From the NCBI RefSeq assembly GCF_002007205.1, contig NZ_LAZS01000002.1, forward strand, positions 1-45,379: a stretch of 45,379 bases of DNA, in the 5' to 3' direction. Positions 26,791-35,997 of this stretch are shown here, piece after piece. The first letter of the stretch is position 1, and each line of letters opens with the position of its first letter. This DNA is from Ensifer adhaerens. Lineage in GTDB: Bacteria; Pseudomonadota; Alphaproteobacteria; Rhizobiales; Rhizobiaceae. The position numbers were made by a program, and so were the translations under genes. The notes under the pieces are model-generated. The model was not told the origin of the DNA. It did no database searches and worked only from the letters and a program-made list of their open reading frames with translations.

Positions 26791-27537
26791 TTACAGCGGC
26801 CGCTTGGCGACGATCATGTAGTTGACGTCCATATCCTTCGACAGGTTCCACTGGTTGGCGAGCGGATTGAAGAAGACCCCGGTCCGCTCGGTGACTTCAA
26901 GGCCGTTGGCCACCAGCGGCTTTTCGAGCTCCTCCGGACGCACCAGCTTTTCGTACTGGTGCGTGCCGCGCGGCAGCCAGCGCAGCACGTTCTCGGCTGC
27001 GAAGATGGCAAGCGCCGCCGCCTTCATCGTGCGGTTGATGGTGGCGACGAACATCAGGCCGCCGGGGCGCACCATATGGGCGCAGGTGGTCATGAAGAAG
27101 TCGACATCGGCGACGTGCTCGACCACTTCCATGTTGAGCACGATGTCGAAGCTCTCGCCGGCTTCGGCAAGCGCTTCGGCGGTCACGGCGCGGTAATCGA
27201 CGGCAACACCGCTTCCAGCCGCATGCGTCTTGGCAATGCCGATGTTCTTTTCCGAAGCGTCGGCGCCGAGGACATCGGCGCCCATGCGCGCCATCGGCTC
27301 CGACAGCAAACCGCCGCCGCAGCCGATATCGAGCAGCCGCAGACCCTTGAGCGGCTGCGGGCCTTTCGGGTCGCGGCCGAAATGTTCGGCCACCTTGTCG
27401 CGGATATAGGCAAGGCGAACGGGATTGAACTTGTGCAGCGGCCGGAACTTGCCGGTCGGGTCCCACCACTCCGCAGCCATGGCGGAAAACCGGTCCACCT
27501 CGCTCTGGTCGATCGTCGTGCGTGCGGTCTCGCTCAT
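26791..27537 (-). CDS. ubiG: Ubiquinone biosynthesis O-methyltransferase
   Basis: Catalyses both O-methylations of the ubiquinone ring with SAM. The 248-residue protein has the UbiG N-terminal signature ([36 protein letters not shown]), SAM motif [21 protein letters not shown] and the membrane-binding region with [36 protein letters not shown] precedes the ATG at 27537. A RIME-like repeat begins 24 bases upstream. Confidence 0.96.
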   Translation of the reverse strand: MSETARTTIDQSEVDRFSAMAAEWWDPTGKFRPLHKFNPVRLAYIRDKVAEHFGRDPKGPQPLKGLRLLDIGCGGGLLSEPMARMGADVLGADASEKNIGIAKTHAAGSGVAVDYRAVTAEALAEAGESFDIVLNMEVVEHVADVDFFMTTCAHMVRPGGLMFVATINRTMKAAALAIFAAENVLRWLPRGTHQYEKLVRPEELEKPLVANGLEVTERTGVFFNPLANQWNLSKDMDVNYMIVAKRPL

Positions 27538-27561
27538 GTCGCCGTCTCCTTGCATCGTCCC

Positions 27562-27666
27562 TACAGCGCCGCGCGTCTTTCAGACGCGCTAAGGACGCTG
27601 TAACACTTTAAACTGCTGCATGATTTTATCCTTAAATCGATCCCGATTTAGGGAAGTATGCAGCAG
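27562..27666. repeat. RIME-like intergenic mosaic element, copy 1
   Basis: A 105-base element made of two palindromes: TACAGCG...CGCTGTA (27562-27602), with the inner pair GCGCGTCT/AGACGCGC, and CTGCTGCAT...ATGCAGCAG (27613-27666) with an inner CTTAAATCG/CGATTTAGG. A second copy in the same orientation lies at 37955-38058. Length and structure match, from memory, RIME1 of Sinorhizobium. Confidence 0.8.
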
Positions 27667-27741
27667 TGAAGTCGGACGATCGGGCAGGGAAGTCAAGAGC
27701 CGGCGATGGGCCAGATGGGCGCAGGCCAAGCGGAAGTGTTT

Positions 27742-28293
27742 CTAGCCTGCGTCTGCCGCCGGCTCGTAGTGCAGGATGACCACGCCCGATTTCAGCGGAC
27801 GTGTGTGGGTCAGCTTCAGTTTCGTCCGCTGCGGGCCGGGTTTGAACAGAGGCACGCCATCGCCAAGCAGCACAGGGTTGATGCCGAGGCGATACTCGTC
27901 GACGAGACCTTTCTCGATCAATCCTGCCGCGAAGTCGGCACTGCCGAAGATGAAGATCGTACCGCCCTCTAGCTTCTTCAGTCGTTCGACTTCCTTGACG
28001 GCGTCGCCGGTCACGAGCGTCGTCCTTGCCCAATCGGCGGAGGTCAGCGTGCGCGAGAAGACGAATTTCTCGACGCCGTTCATGAAGGTCGCGATGTCGC
28101 CTTCGGCGGATGGCCAGTAGGCCGCCATCATTTCATAGGTCACGCGGCCGAAGAGCAAAGTGCCCGTTCCGAGCTGCGTTTCGCCGATATAGGCGGCGAG
28201 CTCGTCCTCGAAAACGAACCAGCCGATGTCGTGACCGGGGGCCTCGAAGAAGCCGTCGACACTGACCATGTCCCACATGATGACCTTGCGCAT
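27742..28293 (-). CDS. Dihydrofolate-reductase-like protein (RibD C-terminal family)
   Basis: A 183-residue protein with the RibD-C/DHFR fold, resembling the YyaP/YwjB group. It starts VIMWDMVSVDGFFEAPGHDIGW, then TLLFGRVTYEMMAAYWPS, a loop equivalent to the NADPH site, GGTIFIFGSADFAAGLIEKGLVDEYRL, and NPVLLGDGVPLF. No deaminase domain is attached, so it is not a riboflavin gene. A reductase role is likely, but the substrate is unknown. It stands between the RIME-like element and a divergent methyltransferase. Confidence 0.88.
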   Translation of the reverse strand: MRKVIMWDMVSVDGFFEAPGHDIGWFVFEDELAAYIGETQLGTGTLLFGRVTYEMMAAYWPSAEGDIATFMNGVEKFVFSRTLTSADWARTTLVTGDAVKEVERLKKLEGGTIFIFGSADFAAGLIEKGLVDEYRLGINPVLLGDGVPLFKPGPQRTKLKLTHTRPLKSGVVILHYEPAADAG

Positions 28294-28441
28294 TGTCTCT
28301 CTCCCGTTGCGGCCTTTCCTGGGGGAAGATTGACAAAACTGATTCTATTTTGCAAGTGGTTTAGTTAGTGCATCAGATGGACTCGCGCCGTCGCTCGTCG
28401 CCATGCTAGTTTCTCGGGATACGGGTGGAAGGGGGATTCAG

Positions 28442-28963
28442 ATGTCGCTGGACAGGATCGGCTGGGCGGTCGACATCGTCGCGCCACAGGCTTCGGAGCG
28501 CCTGCTCGAAATCGGCTGCGGTCATGGCGTTGCGGTGACCAAGGTTTGCGATCGGCTCGTCGACGGGGAGATTGTCGCCATCGATCGTTCGGCTGCGATG
28601 ATCGCAGCGGCTGCGCACCGAAATGCCGAATATGTTGCTGCGGGCCGGGCGACCTTGCGGGTCGCTGAGCTTCGGTCGTTCGACCCGGGTCAGCGACAGT
28701 TCGACAAAGTGTTTGCGATCCGTGTCGGCGTCTTCACGCGCGGCGATCCCAAGCGGGAGTTTGCAGCGCTGGCGCGGCTTTTGAAACCGGATGGACGCGT
28801 TTTTCTCTTTCACGATGAGCCATCGACCCATGCGGACGAGGTCGCAGCGAAACTCGATGCCGCCGCCCTTCGGCATCAGTGGATTGTCGAGGCGCAGCTC
28901 GCCCACGCCTTCGACGGTGGCGAGATTGCCTGCGTCGTTGCCCGGCCGCCTTCCTCGCCATGA
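28442..28963 (+). CDS. Class I SAM-dependent methyltransferase
   Basis: A 173-residue small methyltransferase. Motif I is ERLLEIGCGHGVAVTKVCDRL near residue 20, followed by the acidic end of beta 2 (EIVAIDRSAAMIAAA), the motif II/III region (FDKVFAIRVGVF) and LARLLKPDGRVFLFHDEP. It is short, with no extra substrate domain. GGGGGA precedes the ATG at 28442; the frame is open to 28403. It is convergent with the ABC-F gene. Substrate unknown. Confidence 0.86.
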   Translation: MSLDRIGWAVDIVAPQASERLLEIGCGHGVAVTKVCDRLVDGEIVAIDRSAAMIAAAAHRNAEYVAAGRATLRVAELRSFDPGQRQFDKVFAIRVGVFTRGDPKREFAALARLLKPDGRVFLFHDEPSTHADEVAAKLDAAALRHQWIVEAQLAHAFDGGEIACVVARPPSSP

Positions 28964-29028
28964 TCGTGATTTGTGACGCCCGCCTTTTGCGGACGTCACT
29001 GGCGCGATCGGGTCCGCCTGCGCGACCG

Positions 29029-30561
29029 TCAGCCGACGTCGCTCGCTGCCGCCGAGGCGAAGAAGTCTTCGGGATCCTCGACTTCGATGAGGCGACGCTT
29101 CTCGATCAGCCAGAAGCGGTCGCCGACATTACGCACGAAGCTGCGGTCGTGGGAAACCAGGAGGCAGCTCGTCTCGTTTCTCAACAACTCCGCTTCGAGC
29201 GCCTCCTGGCCCTCGATATCAAGATGGTTGGTCGGTTCGTCGAGCAGATAGAAGTTAGGCTCCCTGAGGCGCAGAACCAGCATGGCAAGGCGTGCCTTTT
29301 GGCCGCCCGAGAGCCGGCCGATCGCCTTTTCCTGCATGTCGATGCCGACGCCGACACCCACAAGCAGGCTGCGGGCACGCTGGTCGCCGAGCGAGAAGCG
29401 GCGGGAGAGTGCTGCAAGCGGCGTCTCGTCGTCCGCCAGTCCGGCAAGCGCCTGGTCGCTGTAGCCGAGCACAAGCGAGGGCGTCGCTTTCAAGGTTTCC
29501 GGTGCGCGGGAGGGCTCCTCGATCGCCGCACGGATCAGGTTGACGAGCCGGGTCTTGCCCGCGCCGTTTTCGCCGAGCAGGACGATGCGGTCGCCCTGGC
29601 AGATCCAGCGCTTGCCGGTGCGGAAGAGCGGAGTGCCATCGGGCGTTTCGACCTGGACGTCGTCGAGCGTCACCAGGATCTTGGCGTGGGTGCCGCGATT
29701 GGCGAGCCGGATCGCGCCGGCGGAGCGTTCCTGATGGGCCGGCTTTGCCGCATCCTCCAACCGTTCCGCCCGCTGCTTCAACTGCTTCGTCTTTACCGTC
29801 AGCAGGTCGCTGCCGGAATTGATGCCGATATTGTTGAGCTTGGCGGCCTGGCGACGCAGCTGCTGCGCCACCTTCATGTCGCGCTGGTAACGCCGCTCCT
29901 CGGACGCGTCCACTTCATCGAGAGCGGCGCGCGCCCGCGAATAGGGAAGCGCGAAGATCGGCGATTGCTCTGGCCTCAGGAACAGCGTGCGGTTGGTGGT
30001 TGCGTCCAGGAAGGCGCGGTCGTGGCTGGCAACCAGCACCGGGACGTCGCGCGGCAAGGCGTTCAGCCAGGTTTCGAGACGGGCAATCTTGGCGAGGTCG
30101 AGATGGTTGGTCGGCTCGTCGAGCAGCAGCGCATCCGGCTCGCTGACCCAGACGCGGGCAAGCAGCATGAGCCGTTGCCAGCCGCCGCTCAAGTCCGAGA
30201 CGGCACGGTGGCGCAGAACCTCCGGTACGTCGAGCTGGTCGAGCACGATATCGACGCGCCAGCTCTCGTTCTCCGCCTGGTCGGCCGGGAGCGCCGAAAG
30301 GACGGCGCCGTGGAAGGAGAGGGGCAAAAGGCGAGCCGGCACGTTCTGCTCGACGTGACCGACGGTCAGGCCGCGCGAACGGGTGATCTCGCCTGCGGTC
30401 GGATCGAAGCTTCCGGCGATCGATCTCAGCAGGGTCGACTTGCCCCGCCCGTTGGCGGCGACGATGCCGACCCGGTCACCGGCGGCGACGGAGAGGTTGA
30501 GATTGGAGAAAAGCGGTGCGCTCAGGCTGACGCCGAGGTTTCGGATATTGATCAAGGCCAT
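29029..30561 (-). CDS. ABC-F family ATP-binding protein
   Basis: A soluble protein of 510 residues with two ABC ATPase domains and no membrane part. In domain 1, Walker A is AANGRGKST near residue 37, the signature is LSGGWQRLMLLARV and Walker B is LLLDEPTNHLD. A charged linker follows (EERRYQRDMKVAQQLRRQAA). In domain 2, Walker A is GENGAGKT, the signature LSGGQKARLAMLVL and Walker B LLDEPTNHLD. ABC-F proteins act on ribosomes, some giving antibiotic resistance, others helping translation. This one resembles the Uup/YheS side of the family, but the subgroup is uncertain. The ATG is at 30561. Confidence 0.92.
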   Translation of the reverse strand: MALINIRNLGVSLSAPLFSNLNLSVAAGDRVGIVAANGRGKSTLLRSIAGSFDPTAGEITRSRGLTVGHVEQNVPARLLPLSFHGAVLSALPADQAENESWRVDIVLDQLDVPEVLRHRAVSDLSGGWQRLMLLARVWVSEPDALLLDEPTNHLDLAKIARLETWLNALPRDVPVLVASHDRAFLDATTNRTLFLRPEQSPIFALPYSRARAALDEVDASEERRYQRDMKVAQQLRRQAAKLNNIGINSGSDLLTVKTKQLKQRAERLEDAAKPAHQERSAGAIRLANRGTHAKILVTLDDVQVETPDGTPLFRTGKRWICQGDRIVLLGENGAGKTRLVNLIRAAIEEPSRAPETLKATPSLVLGYSDQALAGLADDETPLAALSRRFSLGDQRARSLLVGVGVGIDMQEKAIGRLSGGQKARLAMLVLRLREPNFYLLDEPTNHLDIEGQEALEAELLRNETSCLLVSHDRSFVRNVGDRFWLIEKRRLIEVEDPEDFFASAAASDVG

Positions 30562-31212
30562 GGTCGTTCTCTGGACTGCGCGAGCGACGATGAGGCATCC
30601 GGGGCGGCATGCTTAGGCCGTGGTTGGCGGATGGTTGGACTCGAAACAGCAACACGCTGTCAACGGGCCACGTCGGCTCGGTATTGGAAAACAATGCAGA
30701 CGTTCAAACCGGTAGTACGGTTGCGCACTGCATCACTCTGGGCAGACCAGGGATAGGATCGCGACTTTCGCGAAAGGATATCTGATCAGCCCTGCAAACG
30801 CATCTGCAGGGCTTGGACGGGGCCACGCTGGCGGTGGTGCCGGAAGTATGTAATCACGCGCAGCCCCCCTTTCTCGAACTCAAGTTGCGCCTGCACGTTT
30901 AACATCGGTGCCGGTAATTTTCAACGCGGCATTGCAGGGTCCTTCGGCACGGATATTTCCATCCTGTGGCGCCTTCGGTAATATTGATGCGGACGGTGGC
31001 TGCCGGGCGTGCGGCAGGGGTTCCGAATCTATGCCCGCTTGCCATTGCGTGCGGCCCCCTGATCCGCTAAGAGACGCCGCGACTTTCCGCTCCCCGAAGC
31101 GGTGACTGCCGATGTCCGAGAAGTCTCCCAAGCTTTTTGACCGTCGGGCGCCGGCGGGGGCTTTCCTGTCACGCGCGCGTCGCGCGCGCAAATTGGGTAC
31201 CGGTAGAGGCAC
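30562..31212. other. Gene-free region upstream of lysC
   Basis: About 650 bases without a convincing gene on either strand. It holds a perfect 9-bp hairpin at 30788-30813 (AGCCCTGCA, 8-base loop, TGCAGGGCT) without a T-run. A GC-rich self-complementary stretch of CGCG repeats lies near 31173-31190, just before lysC. A TTGACC hexamer at 31137-31142 lacks a good -10. It may hold the lysC promoter and leader, or a small RNA. I saw no lysine riboswitch core. Confidence 0.5.
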
Positions 31213-32487
31213 ATGGCACGCATCGTGATGAAATTCGGCGGAACCTCCGTCGCTGATTTGGAACGCATCCACAATGTCGCACGCCATGTGAAACGCGAGG
31301 TCGATGCCGGCCACGAAGTCGCCGTCGTCGTATCCGCCATGTCCGGCAAGACCAACGAACTGGTCGGTTGGGTGCAGAACATGCCCAAGGCGACCGGTGC
31401 CAACTCGCCCTTCTACGACGCGCGCGAATACGACGCGATCGTCGCTTCCGGCGAGCAGGTGACCTCCGGCCTGCTGGCAATCGCGCTGCAGTCGATGGGC
31501 ATCAATGCCCGCTCCTGGCAGGGCTGGCAGATCCCGATCCGCACCGACAACGCCCATGGCGCCGCCCGCATTCTCGACATCGACGGTGCCGAACTCGTCC
31601 GCCGCATGGGTGAGGGCCAGGTCGCCGTGATCGCCGGCTTCCAGGGCCTTGGGCCTGACAATCGCGTCGCCACGCTCGGCCGCGGCGGTTCCGACACCTC
31701 GGCTGTGGCGATCGCCGCGGGGGTCAAGGCCGATCGCTGCGATATCTATACCGACGTCGATGGCGTCTATACGACCGACCCGCGCATCGAGCCGAAGGCG
31801 CGGCGGCTGAAGAAAATCGCGTTCGAGGAAATGCTGGAAATGGCATCGCTCGGCGCCAAGGTGCTGCAGGTGCGCTCGGTCGAGCTCGCCATGGTGCACA
31901 AGGTCCGCACCTTCGTGCGTTCGTCTTTCGAAGATCCCGATGCGCCGGGCATGGGTGACCTTCTCAATCCGCCCGGTACGCTGATTTGTGATGAGGATGA
32001 GATCGTGGAACAGGAAGTCGTAACCGGCATTGCCTATGCCAAGGATGAAGCCCAGATTTCGCTGCGCCGTCTCGCCGACCGGCCGGGCGTTTCCGCCGCG
32101 ATTTTCGGCCCGCTCGCCGAAGCCCATATCAACGTCGACATGATCGTTCAGAACATCTCCGAAGACGGCTCGAAGACCGACATGACCTTCACGGTTCCGT
32201 CGGGCGACGTCGACAAGGCGCTGAAGGTGCTCGGCGACAACAAGGAAAAGATCGGCTACGACGTCGTTCAGTCCGAAGCCGGCCTCGTCAAGGTTTCGGT
32301 CATCGGCATCGGCATGCGCAGCCACGCCGGCGTTGCCGCTTCCGCCTTCCGTGCGCTTGCCGACAAGGGCATCAACATCAAGGCGATCACCACCTCCGAG
32401 ATCAAGATTTCGATTCTGATCGATGGACCCTATGCGGAATTGGCGGTTCGCACTTTGCATTCCGCCTACGGTCTCGATAAGAGTTAA
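31213..32487 (+). CDS. lysC: Aspartate kinase
   Basis: First step of the lysine, threonine and methionine pathways: phosphorylates aspartate with ATP. The 424 residues start with the signature [19 protein letters not shown]. The kinase domain includes [20 protein letters not shown] and [17 protein letters not shown]. The C-terminal half has two ACT domains ([20 protein letters not shown], and [20 protein letters not shown]) for feedback control. It is the monofunctional form, not fused to homoserine dehydrogenase. AGAGG precedes the ATG. ptsP follows 87 bases later on the same strand. Confidence 0.97.
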   Translation: MARIVMKFGGTSVADLERIHNVARHVKREVDAGHEVAVVVSAMSGKTNELVGWVQNMPKATGANSPFYDAREYDAIVASGEQVTSGLLAIALQSMGINARSWQGWQIPIRTDNAHGAARILDIDGAELVRRMGEGQVAVIAGFQGLGPDNRVATLGRGGSDTSAVAIAAGVKADRCDIYTDVDGVYTTDPRIEPKARRLKKIAFEEMLEMASLGAKVLQVRSVELAMVHKVRTFVRSSFEDPDAPGMGDLLNPPGTLICDEDEIVEQEVVTGIAYAKDEAQISLRRLADRPGVSAAIFGPLAEAHINVDMIVQNISEDGSKTDMTFTVPSGDVDKALKVLGDNKEKIGYDVVQSEAGLVKVSVIGIGMRSHAGVAASAFRALADKGINIKAITTSEIKISILIDGPYAELAVRTLHSAYGLDKS

Positions 32488-32574
32488 TCGACAGACGACC
32501 GATTTGGGATTCGCGGCAGGGTTGGCCGCGTATCCCCTTGCCGCCGTCCCCTCTATTTCGGGAGACCCCACGCG

Positions 32575-34842
32575 ATGAGAGACCTTTCCGCAGGTCCGCG
32601 CGTTCTCCTCAAGCGGTTGCGCGAGTTGATGGCGGAACCGCTGGAGCCGCAGGAGCGCCTTGACCGTATCGTGCGCCAGATCGCGCAGAACATGGTCGCG
32701 GAAGTGTGTTCGGTCTACGTGCTGCGCTCCGACGGCGTGCTCGAACTCTATGCGACCGAAGGTCTGAACAAGGCCGCCGTTCACCTGGCGCAATTGAAGA
32801 TGGGGCAGGGCCTCGTCGGTACGATCGCCGCCTCGGCGCGTCCGCTCAACCTTTCCGACGCCCAGTCGCACCCGGCCTTTACCTATCTGCCGGAAACCGG
32901 CGAAGAAATTTACCACTCCTTCCTCGGCGTGCCGATCCTGCGCACTGGCCGCGCGCTCGGCGTTCTCGTCGTCCAGAACAAGGCGATGCGCAACTATCGC
33001 GAGGACGAGGTCGAGGCGCTTGAGACCACCGCCATGGTGCTCGCCGAAATGGTGGCGACAGGCGAGTTGAAGAAGATCACCAAGCCGGGTCTCGAACTCG
33101 ACCTCTCCCGCCCTGTCTCGATCGAAGGCAACAGCTACGGCGAAGGCATCGGCCTCGGCTATGTCGTGCTGCACGAACCGAGGATCGTCGTCACCAATCT
33201 TCTCAATGAGGATACCGACCAGGAGCTGCAGCGGCTTGCCGAAGCGCTGGGGTCGCTGCGTATCTCGATCGACGACATGCTGTCGCGGCGCGAAGTGTCG
33301 ATGGAGGGCGAGCACCGGGCGGTGCTCGAGACCTATCGCATGTTCGCGCATGACCGCGGCTGGGTGCGCAAGCTCGAAGAGGCGATCCGCAACGGCCTGA
33401 CGGCCGAAGCGGCGGTCGAACGGGTGCAGAGCGAAACCAAGGCGCGCATGATCCGACTGACGGATCCGTACCTGCGCGAGCGCATGCATGATTTCGACGA
33501 TCTCGCCAACCGCCTGCTGCGCCAGCTCTCGGGCTATGGCGCCAAGCTTTCGGCGAGCGACTTCCCGACGGACGCCGTGATCGTCGCGCGTGCCATGGGT
33601 GCTGCCGAACTGCTCGACTATCCGCGCGAAAACGTGCGCGGCCTCGTGCTCGAAGAGGGCGCCGTCACCAGCCATGTGGTGATCGTCGCCCGTGCCATGG
33701 GCATTCCTGTTATCGGCCAGGCGACCGGTGCGGTGGCGCTCGCCGAAAACCGCGACGCGATCATCATTGATGGCGACGACGCCAAGGTCCATCTGCGTCC
33801 GCTCGGCGACCTGCAGCGGGCATATGAAGAGAAGGTCCGCTTCCGGGCCCGGCGCCAGGCACAGTTCCGGGCGCTGAAGGACGTCGATCCGCTGACCCGG
33901 GACGGCAAGCGCATCACGCTGCAGATGAATGCCGGCCTGTTGGTCGACCTGCCGCACCTGAACGAGGCGGGTGCCGAAGGCATCGGCCTCTTCCGCACCG
34001 AGCTCCAGTTCATGATCGCCTCGACGATGCCGAAGGCGGAGGAACAGGAAGCGTTTTACCGCAACGTCTTGAAGCAGACCGGCGGCAAGCCGGTGACCTT
34101 CCGCACGCTCGACATCGGCGGCGACAAGGTGGTTCCCTATTTCCGAGCCGCGGAGGAGGAAAACCCGGCGCTCGGCTGGCGCGCCATCCGGCTGTCGCTT
34201 GATCGCCCGGGTCTGTTGCGCACCCAGCTTCGCGCGATGCTTCGGGCTGCGGCCGGCGCCGAGCTCAAGCTGATGCTGCCGATGGTGACCGAAGTCTCGG
34301 AACTCAGGATCGCGCGCGACCTGCTGCAGAAGGAAATCGAGCGGCAGTCGAAGCTCGGCGAACAGTTGCCGCGCAAGCTGCAGTTCGGCGCCATGCTCGA
34401 AGTGCCGGCGCTGCTTTGGCAGCTCGACGAGCTGATGACCGAGGTGGACTTCGTCTCGGTCGGTTCGAACGACCTCTTCCAGTTCGCCATGGCGGTCGAT
34501 CGCGGCAATGCCCGCGTCTCAGACCGCTTCGACGTGCTCGGGCGGCCGTTCCTCAGGATCCTGCGCGACATCGTGCGGGCCGGCGACAAGCACGACACGC
34601 CGGTGACGCTCTGCGGCGAGATGGCGAGCAAGCCGCTTTCGGCCATGGCATTGCTGGGCCTTGGCTTCCGTTCGGTGTCCATGTCGCCGACGGCTGTGGG
34701 GCCGATCAAGGCGATGCTCTTGGCGCTCGACGCGACCAAGCTTGCGGATCTGCTCGACGCGGCGCTGGACGATACGCGCGACCAGACGCCCATTCGCCAG
34801 ATGCTGGTGGATTTCGCCGCGGAAAACGGCATTCCGGTTTAG
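32575..34842 (+). CDS. ptsP: Phosphoenolpyruvate-protein phosphotransferase of the nitrogen PTS (enzyme I-Ntr)
   Basis: Regulatory PTS enzyme I that takes phosphate from PEP and passes it to NPr and then EIIA-Ntr, which tune nitrogen, potassium and polymer metabolism. The 755 residues include an N-terminal GAF domain (about 20-165), absent from sugar enzyme I, which senses glutamine in rhizobial homologues. The swivelling phosphohistidine domain has GAVTSHVVIVARAMGIPVIG (His367), and the C-terminal PEP-binding barrel has GIGLFRTELQFM, FRTLDIGGDK and FVSVGSNDLFQFAMAVDR. It is downstream of lysC and upstream of prfA. Confidence 0.96.
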   Translation: MRDLSAGPRVLLKRLRELMAEPLEPQERLDRIVRQIAQNMVAEVCSVYVLRSDGVLELYATEGLNKAAVHLAQLKMGQGLVGTIAASARPLNLSDAQSHPAFTYLPETGEEIYHSFLGVPILRTGRALGVLVVQNKAMRNYREDEVEALETTAMVLAEMVATGELKKITKPGLELDLSRPVSIEGNSYGEGIGLGYVVLHEPRIVVTNLLNEDTDQELQRLAEALGSLRISIDDMLSRREVSMEGEHRAVLETYRMFAHDRGWVRKLEEAIRNGLTAEAAVERVQSETKARMIRLTDPYLRERMHDFDDLANRLLRQLSGYGAKLSASDFPTDAVIVARAMGAAELLDYPRENVRGLVLEEGAVTSHVVIVARAMGIPVIGQATGAVALAENRDAIIIDGDDAKVHLRPLGDLQRAYEEKVRFRARRQAQFRALKDVDPLTRDGKRITLQMNAGLLVDLPHLNEAGAEGIGLFRTELQFMIASTMPKAEEQEAFYRNVLKQTGGKPVTFRTLDIGGDKVVPYFRAAEEENPALGWRAIRLSLDRPGLLRTQLRAMLRAAAGAELKLMLPMVTEVSELRIARDLLQKEIERQSKLGEQLPRKLQFGAMLEVPALLWQLDELMTEVDFVSVGSNDLFQFAMAVDRGNARVSDRFDVLGRPFLRILRDIVRAGDKHDTPVTLCGEMASKPLSAMALLGLGFRSVSMSPTAVGPIKAMLLALDATKLADLLDAALDDTRDQTPIRQMLVDFAAENGIPV

Positions 34843-34862
34843 ATTGAATTGACGCGTCGCGA

Positions 34863-34891
34863 CCCTCGTCCGGACCTGGTCCGGGCGAGGG
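34863..34891 (+). other. Strong intercistronic hairpin between ptsP and prfA
   Basis: CCCTCGTCCGGAC (34863-34875), loop CTG, GTCCGGGCGAGGG (34879-34891): a 13-bp stem with one G-U pair. No T-run follows, so it is not a standard terminator. It ends 20 bases before the prfA TTG start, close to the GGAG ribosome site. It may stabilise or process the transcript or set prfA output (inference). Confidence 0.7.
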
Positions 34892-34911
34892 AGACGCATT
34901 TGGAGTGAGAC

Positions 34912-35994
34912 TTGGCAAAGCTTCCCGTTGAAAAGATGCGCGAACTGGAACGTCGGTTCGGTGAGATCGAGGCGCGCATGTCGGCTGGCCCGGCCGCAGA
35001 CGTGTACGTGAAGCTCGCTTCGGAATATTCCGAACTGCAGCCGGTCGTGACCAAGATCCGCGCCTACGAGAAGGCAACGGCGGAGCTTGCCGACATCACC
35101 GCCATGCTCGCCGACAAGTCGACCGACCGGGACATGCGCGACCTCGCCGAAATGGAGAAGCCCGAGGTGGAGGCGACGATCGAGGGCCTCGAACAGGAGA
35201 TCCAGATCCTGCTCCTACCGAAGGACGCCGCCGACGAGAAAAGCGCGATCCTCGAAATCCGCGCCGGTACCGGTGGCTCCGAAGCCGCGCTTTTTGCCGG
35301 TGACCTCTTCCGCATGTACGAACGCTATGCGGCCGGAAAGGGCTGGCGCGTCGAAGTTCTTTCGGCAAGCGACGGCGAAGCGGGCGGTTTCAAGGAAATC
35401 ATCGCGACCGTTTCCGGGCGCGGGGTGTTCTCGCGGCTGAAGTTCGAATCCGGCGTGCACCGGGTGCAGCGCGTGCCGGAGACCGAGGCGAGTGGCCGCA
35501 TTCATACGTCAGCGGCAACCGTCGCCGTGCTGCCGGAGGCCGAGGACATCGACATCGAGATCCGGCCCGAGGACATCCGCATCGACACGATGCGCTCGTC
35601 GGGCGCCGGCGGCCAGCACGTCAACACGACGGACTCGGCCGTGCGCATCACGCACCTGCCGACAGGGCTCGTCGTCACCAGTTCGGAAAAGTCGCAGCAC
35701 CAGAACCGGGCAAAGGCGATGCAGGTCCTGCGCTCGCGCCTCTACGACATGGAGCGCCAGCGCGCCGACAGCGAGCGCTCGGCCGACCGCAAGAGCCAGG
35801 TGGGATCGGGCGACCGCTCCGAGCGCATCCGCACCTACAATTTCCCGCAGGGGCGCCTTACTGACCACCGCATCAACCTGACGCTCTACAAGCTCGACCG
35901 GATGATGATGGGCGAGATCGACGAGGTCGTCGATGCCCTGCTTGCCGACTACCAGGCAAGCCAGTTGGCGCAGCTCGGCGAACAGCGGGGCTAA
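34912..35994 (+). CDS. prfA: Peptide chain release factor 1 (TTG start)
   Basis: Reads UAA and UAG stop codons and releases the peptide. At 360 residues it is full length. The universal GGQ motif is at residues 233-235 in [16 protein letters not shown], and the codon-reading region lies upstream around [20 protein letters not shown]. The TTG at 34912 has GGAG 7 bases upstream and no better start is near. prmC, which methylates the GGQ glutamine, starts 4 bases after the stop, so the pair is coupled. A strong hairpin precedes the start. Confidence 0.97.
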   Translation: MAKLPVEKMRELERRFGEIEARMSAGPAADVYVKLASEYSELQPVVTKIRAYEKATAELADITAMLADKSTDRDMRDLAEMEKPEVEATIEGLEQEIQILLLPKDAADEKSAILEIRAGTGGSEAALFAGDLFRMYERYAAGKGWRVEVLSASDGEAGGFKEIIATVSGRGVFSRLKFESGVHRVQRVPETEASGRIHTSAATVAVLPEAEDIDIEIRPEDIRIDTMRSSGAGGQHVNTTDSAVRITHLPTGLVVTSSEKSQHQNRAKAMQVLRSRLYDMERQRADSERSADRKSQVGSGDRSERIRTYNFPQGRLTDHRINLTLYKLDRMMMGEIDEVVDALLADYQASQLAQLGEQRG

Positions 35995-35997
35995 GAG

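Noticed and set aside
28879..30756. A 625-codon open frame on the plus strand
   Set aside because: Antisense to the ABC-F gene, which has two complete sets of ATPase motifs.
31100..31212. Lysine riboswitch before lysC
   Set aside because: The GC-rich hairpin there does not show the multi-helix core, and such riboswitches are not expected in rhizobia.
30880..33957. A 1025-codon open frame on the minus strand
   Set aside because: It lies antisense to lysC and the first half of ptsP, both with full family motifs. It has no recognisable domain; open antisense frames are common in GC-rich DNA.
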